A stretch of DNA of 5,399 nt from positions 1 through 5,399 of the forward strand of contig JAITVM010000122.1 of assembly GCA_031285815.1 (NCBI GenBank). Reading direction: 5' to 3'. The notes under the pieces are model-generated. The model was not told the origin of the DNA and did no database searches. It worked only from the letters and a program-made list of their open reading frames with translations. The number at the start of each line of letters is the position of its first letter. Position 1 is the first letter of the stretch. This stretch comes from Clostridiales bacterium (GTDB lineage: Bacteria > Bacillota > Clostridia > Lachnospirales > JAITVM01). The position numbers and the translations under genes are program-made. This document shows, one piece after another, positions 1-5,399 of the stretch.

Positions 1-1
1 C

Positions 2-553
2 ATAGCTTCCTCAACAGGGGGTACCGAAGCTTTAGAAAAGCTTTTGACCGGAATGCCAACTGATTGCCCCCCTATTTTAATTGTCCAGCATATGATCTCC
101 GGCTTTACAAAAATATTTGCGGAACGCCTTAATTCGCTTTGTAAAATGAAAGTAGCCGAAGCAAAAAGCGGCGACCTAATAAAGGAAGGGCAAGTATTAA
201 TTGCGCCTTCTGATTATCATATGAAGGTTGTAAAACGAAATTCCGGCTATTTTACAGAATGCTTTATATCTGAAAAAATGCATGGCGTTATGCCGGCGGC
301 TGACATTTTATTTTTCTCTATGGCCGAATGTTTTAAGTCGGATGCTGTTGGGGTTGTGTTAACCGGCATGGGCGCGGACGGCGCACTTGGTGCCTTAAAA
401 ATGCGCCAGAATGGCGCCAAGACTATCTGCCAAAATAAAGAGACCTGTGTTGTATATGGCATGCCAAAAGCGGCCAAGGAGATGGGTGCCATTGATTATG
501 AACTCCCTATAGGGGATATTTGCAAAAAAGCCTTGTCTTTAGCAAGTAAATAA
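2..553 (+). CDS. cheB: CheB-type protein-glutamate methylesterase, C-terminal catalytic domain (5' end outside window)
   Basis: CheB removes methyl groups from glutamates of chemoreceptors in the cytoplasm, and many members also deamidate receptor glutamines; it acts opposite CheR in chemotactic adaptation. The frame is open from base 2 and gives 183 residues to the TAA at 551-553. All three catalytic elements of the family are visible: the nucleophile serine in ASSTGGTEAL (Ser codon 11-13), the histidine in IVQHM (codon 89-91) and the aspartate in TGMGADG (codon 377-379). The late CVVYGMPKAA motif is also typical. A TTG at 44 is not the true start, because the active-site serine lies upstream of it. 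Full CheB has an N-terminal receiver domain; whether one is present here cannot be seen. The usual HRPSVD segment reads HGVMPAAD (281-304), a small departure. No other chemotaxis gene lies in the window. The family call is secure; the symbol assumes the standard two-domain form. Confidence 0.93.
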   Translation: MASSTGGTEALEKLLTGMPTDCPPILIVQHMISGFTKIFAERLNSLCKMKVAEAKSGDLIKEGQVLIAPSDYHMKVVKRNSGYFTECFISEKMHGVMPAADILFFSMAECFKSDAVGVVLTGMGADGALGALKMRQNGAKTICQNKETCVVYGMPKAAKEMGAIDYELPIGDICKKALSLASK

Positions 554-585
554 ATATTTATAAAACTTATTCGGCACAGAAAATT

Positions 586-624
586 ATATAGCCAACAAAC
601 TTAAAACATATCTGTTGGCTATAT
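586..624. terminator. Inverted repeat between convergent genes, possible bidirectional terminator
   Basis: The arms atatagccaaca (586-597) and tgttggctatat (613-624) are perfect 12-bp complements around a 15-base loop. The repeat sits between the cheB stop (553) and the stop of the minus-strand stalk gene (650), where a shared terminator is expected. The flanks are imperfect. On the plus strand the stem is followed by tggggtgccc before a T run at 637-640, and on the minus strand by aattttctg. Termination is therefore plausible, more so for the minus-strand transcript, but this is not a textbook intrinsic terminator. Confidence 0.5.
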
Positions 625-649
625 TGGGGTGCCCACTTTTAATTGCCTT

Positions 650-1540
650 TTAAGCTCCGCTCAATATAAAGTATTCATGAAAAAAAATATCCGGGGCTTC
701 TTTCTTATATTTTCTGATAGAAGATACTTGCCCCCCTTCCTGGTAAACAAAAATATTATGGGAATCCACATCAAACAAGATAATACCCGGCCATCTAAAA
801 ACGGCATACCTTCCAATCATCCCAATAAATTCTGCCCCTTCAATTTTCTCTTTTATAAAGTTATCCAAGGCGCCTATTTCTTGCCCAAGCGGCTTGCCTT
901 GATTCAAAAGCCTAAAAGAGTCATATGAAGCCCTAAGCGTCTCCTTAACTGAGTCTGTAGTATACCCCCTGATGTTTTCTATTATGCCGCTGGCATCATA
1001 AGAATCAATATATATAACTGGGTTTTTTGCGATGCCAAACGTATTTTCGCCAGACGCGTTTAAATATCCTGTTTTGAATGCAAAATAAGTTTTAACAAAA
1101 GAATGTGTAACATAAATATGCCCACCCCAAAGAATTGGGGGGTGTGATAATAAAGTTTCAACATTGTTAACAATAGCATTATTTTTTTCTGGATAAATTG
1201 TGATTTCCGAATTGTTAGAAGTGATAGTAGCAAGCCTGTCATCTTCTTCCCAAGAGACATAAACGCCTGGCAGCTTATCAATGGCCCTGACCGGTATATA
1301 TGATTCACCGCCAAATTGATAAGAAAACCAAGAATCTAAGAATTTGCCATTAATAAGCAGGAGTATTTGTTCAGGGCTTACTGCTGTAGCCCTCCCTTGA
1401 AATTCATAATTATATACACCCTGCCCGCTATAACTGCTTAAATAAGTCGGGTCCCCCCTTTTTGTATCTACATATACTGGTGCCGCCATGATAAACAAAG
1501 CAAAAACAAATAAAGATAAAAACAAATAAAAATGCTTCAT
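650..1540 (-). CDS. Exported protein with copper-amine-oxidase-N-like stalk domain, function unknown
   Basis: This 296-residue protein is probably secreted or held at the cell surface. Residues 1-20 form a signal peptide: MKHF, then a hydrophobic stretch ending IMAAP with likely cleavage near A19/A20. No lipobox cysteine is seen. Residues about 58-155 match the 'stalk' or copper amine oxidase N-terminal domain (PF07833 type). The diagnostic pieces are ILLLINGKFL, ESYIPVRAI, VYVSWEEDDRLATI, NAIVNNVETLLSHPPILWGG and HIYVTHSFV, the usual repeated β pattern. This domain is common as an accessory module in Firmicutes exoproteins and does not imply oxidase activity. Residues about 171-296 match nothing I recognise; they hold an amphipathic helix-like region (196-235) and a β-rich segment (FRWPGIILFDVDSHNIFVYQ). 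The ATG start is supported by AGAGG at 1550-1554, nine bases upstream, and by the signal peptide. The gene has its own promoter (1656-1684). Its substrate or partner cannot be told from sequence. Confidence 0.87.
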   Translation of the reverse strand: MKHFYLFLSLFVFALFIMAAPVYVDTKRGDPTYLSSYSGQGVYNYEFQGRATAVSPEQILLLINGKFLDSWFSYQFGGESYIPVRAIDKLPGVYVSWEEDDRLATITSNNSEITIYPEKNNAIVNNVETLLSHPPILWGGHIYVTHSFVKTYFAFKTGYLNASGENTFGIAKNPVIYIDSYDASGIIENIRGYTTDSVKETLRASYDSFRLLNQGKPLGQEIGALDNFIKEKIEGAEFIGMIGRYAVFRWPGIILFDVDSHNIFVYQEGGQVSSIRKYKKEAPDIFFHEYFILSGA

Positions 1541-1590
1541 ACCCCACCGCCTCTAAACGGCCCTGCCAAGCTTCACTGATTAAATACTTT

Positions 1591-1628
1591 TATGCCGCTA
1601 TTTATCTTCAAATGTGTTAGGCGGCATA
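1591..1628 (-). repeat. Dyad in the predicted 5' leader of the stalk-protein gene
   Basis: The arms tatgccgc (1591-1598) and gcggcata (1621-1628) are perfect 8-bp complements separated by 22 bases. With transcription expected to begin near 1649, the dyad would lie about 20-60 bases into the leader of the 650-1540 gene, ahead of its ribosome binding site. It could fold as an RNA hairpin or be an operator. No T tract follows on either strand, so it is not an intrinsic terminator, and I recognise no riboswitch consensus. Function is unknown. Confidence 0.45.
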
Positions 1629-1655
1629 TAATTGCCAGCGTAACAACATGCCATA

Positions 1656-1684
1656 ATTATATATTAAGTGTTAATTATTGACAA
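1656..1684 (-). promoter_or_regulatory. SigA-type promoter for the stalk-protein gene
   Basis: Read on the minus strand, the -35 box TTGTCA (1679-1684) is followed after exactly 17 bases by the -10 box TATAAT (1656-1661). The first matches the vegetative consensus at 5 of 6 positions and the second at 6 of 6. Transcription would start near 1649, leaving a leader of about 108 bases before the ATG at 1540. The promoter lies just downstream of the terminator of the preceding minus-strand gene, which fits an independent transcription unit. Confidence 0.78.
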
Positions 1685-1703
1685 GCATTGCCGCCGCCTT
1701 TAT

Positions 1704-1727
1704 AAAAAAATACCGCCTTTTAGGCGG
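1704..1727 (-). terminator. Rho-independent terminator of the membrane glycosyltransferase-like gene
   Basis: On the minus strand, CCGCCT (1722-1727) pairs with AGGCGG (1713-1718) around an AAA loop. The stem is followed within three bases by seven T residues (1704-1710 on this strand). It begins 57 bases past the stop codon at 1784 and reads in the same direction as that gene. Stem, loop and U tract are all typical of an intrinsic terminator. Confidence 0.85.
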
Positions 1728-1783
1728 GTTAATTGCAACATAACAAATAATTCAAGAAACATTTCCCCATGTGGCTTTAGTTA

Positions 1784-3214
1784 TCAGCTTATCGGGTACC
1801 CAAGTATAAATAGCCCATAATACGCTATGAAAGCAATTGATGAAACCGCTACCAAAATTATAAAAAACAACCGCTTTTCAGATATCAGAGCAAATACAAA
1901 GGCCATTGGGAACAGCAATACCATATATTTTGTTTGTGATAAAATATTTTCAGCGCTAAATAAAAAAACATACATAGAAACCGAATATACCAGATAGGAT
2001 GCCCGCATTTTATTATAGTTCTTAAATAATATAGCCAAGCTGGCCAGCATAAATAAAACCGTAGGCAAATATTCGCTTAAGGCGGCTTTGCCAGAACCTG
2101 CTATACTCTCTTCAAAATCCCCAATAAGAAAAAATGCATTAGAAAAAAAATACGGCCCATCAAGGTCAAATATATCATTAAACACTAAAAATATATTTGC
2201 TTCGTCAACATACACCCGCCTATTCATGAACACGAAAAATATATATGCCACAAGTATGCTCAAAACCGAAAAGCCTTTTAACACATATGGTATATAGAAT
2301 TTATAATTATCCTTGTCAGAAATGTAAAAAAGCGGGCTTTTATCTAAATTGACAGAATCTACCGCCAAAACATCACTAAGCTCTTCCCTGGCATAAGCTA
2401 TATATTCGATAAACCCAAAAACCATAAGGGCAAGTGCTATCGGGTGCGTAAGCCCGGCAAAGTAACCTGCAATTGCCGAATACCACCATTCATGCCTCCG
2501 GACAAAATAAATATATATAAGTGACAGCAGCAGCAATAGCGCAATTGGCAAAGGGGATATTAAAAAAAATGATATCGGCAGCAGCAATAAAAATAATACT
2601 GCTTTAAAAGCCGCCTCCTCGTCATAATCAAAAACAGCTACGTTAAATAAAAATATACAAGATAAAACCGATAATATAATATTTATAAATATCTGAACTA
2701 AATAATTAAAGTTTGTACCTGCAAAGGGTTTAATTAAAATTAAGTATAAAGGGTAAATACTTTTATAATTATCAAAATCATCAACTACCGATGCATACCA
2801 ATTATTAGATAAATAAATATATTTTTCAGCGTCAAGCATTGATGAATAATAGCCCTTGATAGCCTCATTGAGCCCTGTATTAGGGTAAGTAGACTTTATC
2901 CTAATTAATAATATAGCGCTTAGCAAAACAAAAAAAACAGCACTCACGGCAACTACTTTTACATAGTAGCCCCGTTCGGGCGTCTCCGGGTAAAAATACC
3001 TTTCGCTACCCTCATCCAACCCTAAATGCCATGCCTCTTCTAATGACCCCGACAATTTATTAATTATTGTACAAATAACAATAACATTAATTGTACTAAA
3101 TACACTGGGGAATAGCACAGTAGAATCATTTGCCAGATACCAGTAGCAAAAAAGCGCGAAAATAAAAATGTTTATCGAATAAATCAATATTTTTACTAAT
3201 GTTTTCCCTTTCAT
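1784..3214 (-). CDS. Polytopic membrane protein, PIG-V-like GT-C glycosyltransferase candidate
   Basis: This 476-residue protein has about 10-11 predicted membrane segments (roughly 8-27, 36-52, 85-106, 168-195, 205-236, 246-273, 309-330, 383-397, 405-420, 430-446, 450-472). The first large extracytoplasmic-type loop carries LDAEKYIYLSNNWY (127-140) and then SIYPLYLILIKPF (152-164). These resemble the DA..Y..IA..(G)Y and FFPLYPLLI signatures of bacterial PIG-V/mannosyltransferase-like proteins, and D128 would be the putative catalytic acid. RRHEWWYSAIAGYFAGLTHPIAL (239-261) and the late FPMAFVFA (435-442) also fit that family. Such enzymes use polyprenyl-phosphate sugars to glycosylate lipids, polymers or proteins outside the membrane; the donor and acceptor here are unknown. 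The first 120 residues carry two extra membrane helices and an acidic soluble loop, longer than I expect for the family. The ATG at 3214 has GGGGAG five bases upstream (3220-3225). The gene appears monocistronic, with a terminator at 1704-1727. The membrane topology is secure; the enzyme class is a motif-based inference. Confidence 0.75.
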   Translation of the reverse strand: MKGKTLVKILIYSINIFIFALFCYWYLANDSTVLFPSVFSTINVIVICTIINKLSGSLEEAWHLGLDEGSERYFYPETPERGYYVKVVAVSAVFFVLLSAILLIRIKSTYPNTGLNEAIKGYYSSMLDAEKYIYLSNNWYASVVDDFDNYKSIYPLYLILIKPFAGTNFNYLVQIFINIILSVLSCIFLFNVAVFDYDEEAAFKAVLFLLLLPISFFLISPLPIALLLLLSLIYIYFVRRHEWWYSAIAGYFAGLTHPIALALMVFGFIEYIAYAREELSDVLAVDSVNLDKSPLFYISDKDNYKFYIPYVLKGFSVLSILVAYIFFVFMNRRVYVDEANIFLVFNDIFDLDGPYFFSNAFFLIGDFEESIAGSGKAALSEYLPTVLFMLASLAILFKNYNKMRASYLVYSVSMYVFLFSAENILSQTKYMVLLFPMAFVFALISEKRLFFIILVAVSSIAFIAYYGLFILGYPIS

Positions 3215-3289
3215 AATGGCTCCCCATAGACTATAATATTTAATTATTTATCGGTTAATTGGACAATATATAAAAGGAGCGTACAGCAA
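3215..3289. promoter_or_regulatory. Divergent intergenic region with presumed promoters for both flanking genes
   Basis: These 75 very AT-rich bases separate two genes that point away from each other, so promoters for both must lie here or extend into the flanking genes. A plus-strand TATAAT occurs at 3232-3237, but the best -35 match 18 bases upstream (ctttca, 3208-3213) is poor and lies inside the other gene. On the minus strand TATAGT (3230-3235) sits 17 bases from TTAACC (3253-3258), but the resulting start would fall on that gene's ribosome binding site. Neither promoter can be assigned firmly. Confidence 0.35.
3274..3279 (+). promoter_or_regulatory. Ribosome binding site that selects a TTG start for the decarboxylase
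   Basis: AAGGAG ends ten bases before the TTG at 3290. No in-frame ATG precedes the family's conserved N-terminal PFHMPGHK segment; the first ATG lies inside that motif. TTG is therefore the credible start, though the spacing is slightly long. Confidence 0.75.
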
Positions 3290-4729
3290 TTGATTTTTGA
3301 ACATATACAATCCTATAACAAAAAAGGCGTATACCCTTTCCATATGCCCGGCCATAAGCGCAATAAAAATTATTTTGAGGGCATTGGCCTACTAGAGTAT
3401 GATATGACAGAATTTGAAGGGATGGATAATTTCCATAACCCAAAAGGCATTATTGCCGAATCACAAAAGCAAGCCGCACATCTTTTTGGCACAAAGGGGT
3501 CCTATTATCTGACCAACGGTTCAACAAGCGGTATAATGGCCGCAATCTCAGCCGTATATAAAGATGGCGGAAAAATTCTAGCTGCACGCAATTCACACCG
3601 GTCTTTTTACAACGCCCTTCTTTTAACAGGCGCAAGCCCTGTTTACGTGTACCCAAACCAGGCGGCGCATAATTTAACCGGCGGGGTAAACCCAAAAGAT
3701 ATCGAAAATGCGCTTATTAATAACCCCGATATAAAAGCCGTATATATAACCAGCCCAACCTATGAGGGCCTCTGTTCCGATATAAAGGCTATTTCAAAAA
3801 TAACAAAGCGCCATAATAAAATTCTAATTGTTGATGAAGCACATGGTGCCCATTTTATTTTCTCAAAATATTTTCCCGATTCTGCTATTAATTATGCCGA
3901 TATCGTAATACAATCCCTACACAAAACGATGCCAACTTTAGGACAGGCTTCAATCCTACATGTACTCAATGATAAAATCGACAATGAGCTTCTTCAGTTT
4001 TATATATCTTTATTTCATACCAGTAGCCCCTCTTACATAATATTGGCATCTATTGACCGTTTAATTAAAAAATTGATTGATAAAAAAATTGCATTTGACG
4101 AATATGTAGATTTGTTGTTAGAATATAGAAAAAGATATATAATTATGGACTGTATACCCTTACTAGATAAAGAAGCAGCCGGGCCTGGTTACGTATCGGA
4201 TTTTGATATCTCCAAGTTATGTTTTTTTACAAGCAAAACAGGGCTTACCAGCAGCCAGGTTAATGATATTTTATTGAACAAATTTAGCATTCAAACGGAG
4301 CTGTCTTATAAAAATTATTTTATGGCTTTGTCATCTGTCTGCGACACCCCGTACGGGTTCCGGCTTTTGGAAAACGCACTGGCCTATATTGGCCAAAACG
4401 CTGCCACGCCACAAGCCGGTTCGAAAAACATAGCGATGCCAAAAGCTACAATTAAACTCAGTATTAAAGAGGCTATGGCTTTAGGGAAAACTAAAGCCCC
4501 ATTAAAAGATGCTATCAATAAAATTTCCGCAAATTTTATCACGCCATATCCGCCTGGCATACCCTTAACCGCACCGGGCGAAGTTATCACAGAAGAAATT
4601 TTTAATGTTATAAATGAATTGTGCCCACAATATAGCCTAGCCGGGCACCATAGCCAACAAATTAATATGCATAGCCATGATATCATGGGTTTATCGCCGG
4701 ATTTTTATGTTGATATAGTTGATATTTAA
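3290..4729 (+). CDS. PLP-dependent Orn/Lys/Arg decarboxylase (Bacillus SpeA/YaaO type)
   Basis: This cytoplasmic fold-type I PLP enzyme decarboxylates a basic amino acid: arginine to agmatine, lysine to cadaverine, or ornithine to putrescine. At 479 residues it matches the short Firmicutes form (SpeA/YaaO class) rather than the ~700-residue inducible enterobacterial enzymes with a receiver-like wing domain. Family motifs in order: FHMPGHKR (17-24), YYLTNGSTSG (72-81, phosphate binding), NSHRS (101-105), DEAHGAH (182-188, D182 contacts the PLP ring nitrogen and H185 is part of the signature), SLHKTMPTLGQAS (209-221, K212 the Schiff-base lysine), TSSPSY (244-249) and the C-terminal PPGIPLTAPGE (421-431). 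All catalytic residues are present. The tail contains a histidine-rich stretch (H453, H454, H461, H463). The start is TTG with AAGGAG upstream. The DUF815 gene follows after 17 bases, so co-transcription is likely. Substrate cannot be chosen from sequence, so I give no symbol; a polyamine role is the default expectation. Confidence 0.92.
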   Translation: MIFEHIQSYNKKGVYPFHMPGHKRNKNYFEGIGLLEYDMTEFEGMDNFHNPKGIIAESQKQAAHLFGTKGSYYLTNGSTSGIMAAISAVYKDGGKILAARNSHRSFYNALLLTGASPVYVYPNQAAHNLTGGVNPKDIENALINNPDIKAVYITSPTYEGLCSDIKAISKITKRHNKILIVDEAHGAHFIFSKYFPDSAINYADIVIQSLHKTMPTLGQASILHVLNDKIDNELLQFYISLFHTSSPSYIILASIDRLIKKLIDKKIAFDEYVDLLLEYRKRYIIMDCIPLLDKEAAGPGYVSDFDISKLCFFTSKTGLTSSQVNDILLNKFSIQTELSYKNYFMALSSVCDTPYGFRLLENALAYIGQNAATPQAGSKNIAMPKATIKLSIKEAMALGKTKAPLKDAINKISANFITPYPPGIPLTAPGEVITEEIFNVINELCPQYSLAGHHSQQINMHSHDIMGLSPDFYVDIVDI

Positions 4730-4731
4730 AT

Positions 4732-4740
4732 AAAGGGTGG
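4732..4740 (+). promoter_or_regulatory. Ribosome binding site for the DUF815 gene, supporting a second TTG start
   Basis: The purine-rich AAAGGGTGG ends six bases before the TTG at 4747, in the short gap after the decarboxylase stop. The residues that follow the TTG (NLSSLIVYRNILNDP) resemble the usual N-terminus of DUF815 proteins, which supports starting here. Confidence 0.65.
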
Positions 4741-4746
4741 TCCACA

Positions 4747-5399
4747 TTGAATTTAAGTAGCCTAATAGTTTACCGTAATATTTTAAACGACCCGGTAATA
4801 AAAGCTTTTGAAGAGATAAAACCTGATTCTGGCGGTGAGGCTCAAGCCGTACAGGCCTTTTTTAGCGTACTTATTGAAAAAGCTGAAGAAAATGGGCTTA
4901 GCGGCAATATATTTGCAAGGTACCTATTACTGTTAATTTTAAATGACGAAAATATTTTTAGCATATCTTGCGAAAATAAAAAAATAACCCACGATAAATC
5001 ACTCTATAAAATAATGTTATGGGATGCACAAATTTTATTTAATTACCTGCATGCCGATTTTTCAAAAATACTAACTGGCCCATTTCAAGATTTATTGGGG
5101 GCAAATTATACACCGCTTAACACAAACCCGATGCCTGAAACACAAATAGGGGGCCTTAGTTCAGATAGCCCCGAAAGCTTTTTAAACTTTTTGGCCAATT
5201 ATTACTCAGAGAATGGCTGTGGGCAGATAGCCCAATATAGGATGCTTAAATATAGCAGCAAAAAATTAGTAGGGGTAAAGAACTACGACAAAATTACCTT
5301 TGACAGAATAGTAGGGTACCAATATCAAAAAAAACAAATTATATTAAATACAAAAGCCTTTTTAGCCGGCGAAAAAGCGCATAATATCCTTTTATCAGG
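4747..5399 (+). CDS. DUF815 P-loop ATPase, N-terminal half (3' end outside window)
   Basis: The frame stays open for 217 codons from TTG to the window end. Members of DUF815 (PF05673) are cytoplasmic AAA-type ATPases of roughly 400-450 residues whose cellular role is not established. The first ~145 residues are the helical N-terminal region typical of clostridial members (LIVYRNILNDPVIKAF, LIEKAEENGLSGN). The family core then begins: NYYSENGCGQIAQYRMLKY (151-169), DKITFDRIVGYQYQKKQ (181-197) and ILNTKAFLAGEKAHNILLS (199-217), which leads directly into the Walker A loop. The window ends on the first Gly of that loop, so nucleotide-binding residues cannot be checked. The gene lies 17 bases after the decarboxylase with its own ribosome binding site, and no terminator intervenes, so it is probably in the same operon. 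The family assignment rests on recognised motifs and is good; the functional assignment is open. Confidence 0.88.
   Translation, partial: MNLSSLIVYRNILNDPVIKAFEEIKPDSGGEAQAVQAFFSVLIEKAEENGLSGNIFARYLLLLILNDENIFSISCENKKITHDKSLYKIMLWDAQILFNYLHADFSKILTGPFQDLLGANYTPLNTNPMPETQIGGLSSDSPESFLNFLANYYSENGCGQIAQYRMLKYSSKKLVGVKNYDKITFDRIVGYQYQKKQIILNTKAFLAGEKAHNILLS

Noticed and set aside
247..492. Minus-strand open frame inside cheB, and similar antisense frames at 1060-1314, 2088-2297, 3255-3443, 3450-3695 and 4384-4686
   Set aside because: All lie in other frames of well-supported genes, lack convincing ribosome binding sites and give low-complexity or meaningless proteins.
44..553. TTG at 44 as the start of a short, stand-alone methylesterase
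   Set aside because: The conserved IASSTGGTEAL segment with the nucleophile serine lies upstream in the same open frame, so the gene begins before the window.
629..928. Plus-strand open frame of 99 codons overlapping the 3' half of the stalk-protein gene
   Set aside because: It is antisense to a gene with a signal peptide, a recognisable domain, a promoter and a ribosome binding site, and its translation shows no family features.
1591..1628. Leader dyad as a known riboswitch or intrinsic terminator/attenuator
   Set aside because: No T tract follows the stem and I could not match a known riboswitch core such as the c-di-GMP, SAM or purine types.
3230..3258. TTAACC-17-TATAGT as the promoter of the membrane glycosyltransferase-like gene
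   Set aside because: The spacing is good, but transcription would start on or past the GGGGAG ribosome binding site, leaving no usable leader.
1..5399. A new defence, CRISPR or mobile system across the window
   Set aside because: There are no repeat arrays, transposase or recombinase motifs, terminal inverted repeats or toxin-antitoxin-like small gene pairs; the genes look like ordinary chromosomal content.

Overview
The window looks like a piece of chromosome from an AT-rich, Gram-positive-type bacterium, most likely a motile member of the Firmicutes (Clostridia). The grounds are a CheB-type chemotaxis methylesterase, a secreted protein with a copper-amine-oxidase-N-like 'stalk' domain, a Bacillus-type Orn/Lys/Arg decarboxylase, a DUF815 ATPase, strong purine-rich ribosome binding sites, a SigA-like promoter and two TTG starts. 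This placement is inference from gene content; no rRNA or other taxonomic marker is present.

Layout. Bases 2-553 (+) are the 3' end of a cheB-like gene, holding most of the catalytic methylesterase domain. It converges on a minus-strand gene (650-1540) for an exported stalk-domain protein of unknown role. A 12-bp inverted repeat (586-624) lies between the two gene ends. Upstream of the stalk gene is a 243-bp intergenic region. It carries a well-formed promoter reading into that gene, a dyad in its predicted 5' leader, and a Rho-independent terminator that ends the next minus-strand gene. That gene (1784-3214) encodes a polytopic membrane protein resembling the PIG-V-like branch of GT-C glycosyltransferases. 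A 75-bp divergent intergenic region separates it from a plus-strand pair: a PLP-dependent Orn/Lys/Arg decarboxylase (3290-4729) and, 17 bases later, the N-terminal half of a DUF815 P-loop ATPase (4747 to the window end, cut at the start of its Walker A motif).

There are four or more transcription units, and no single pathway links them. The only likely operon is decarboxylase plus DUF815 ATPase. The membrane glycosyltransferase-like protein and the stalk protein share orientation, but a terminator and a new promoter separate them. I see no mobile element, CRISPR array, tRNA or rRNA, and no convincing evidence for a new multi-gene system. The points most worth a second look are the decarboxylase-DUF815 pairing, the uncharacterised C-terminal half of the stalk protein, and the structured leader in front of it.
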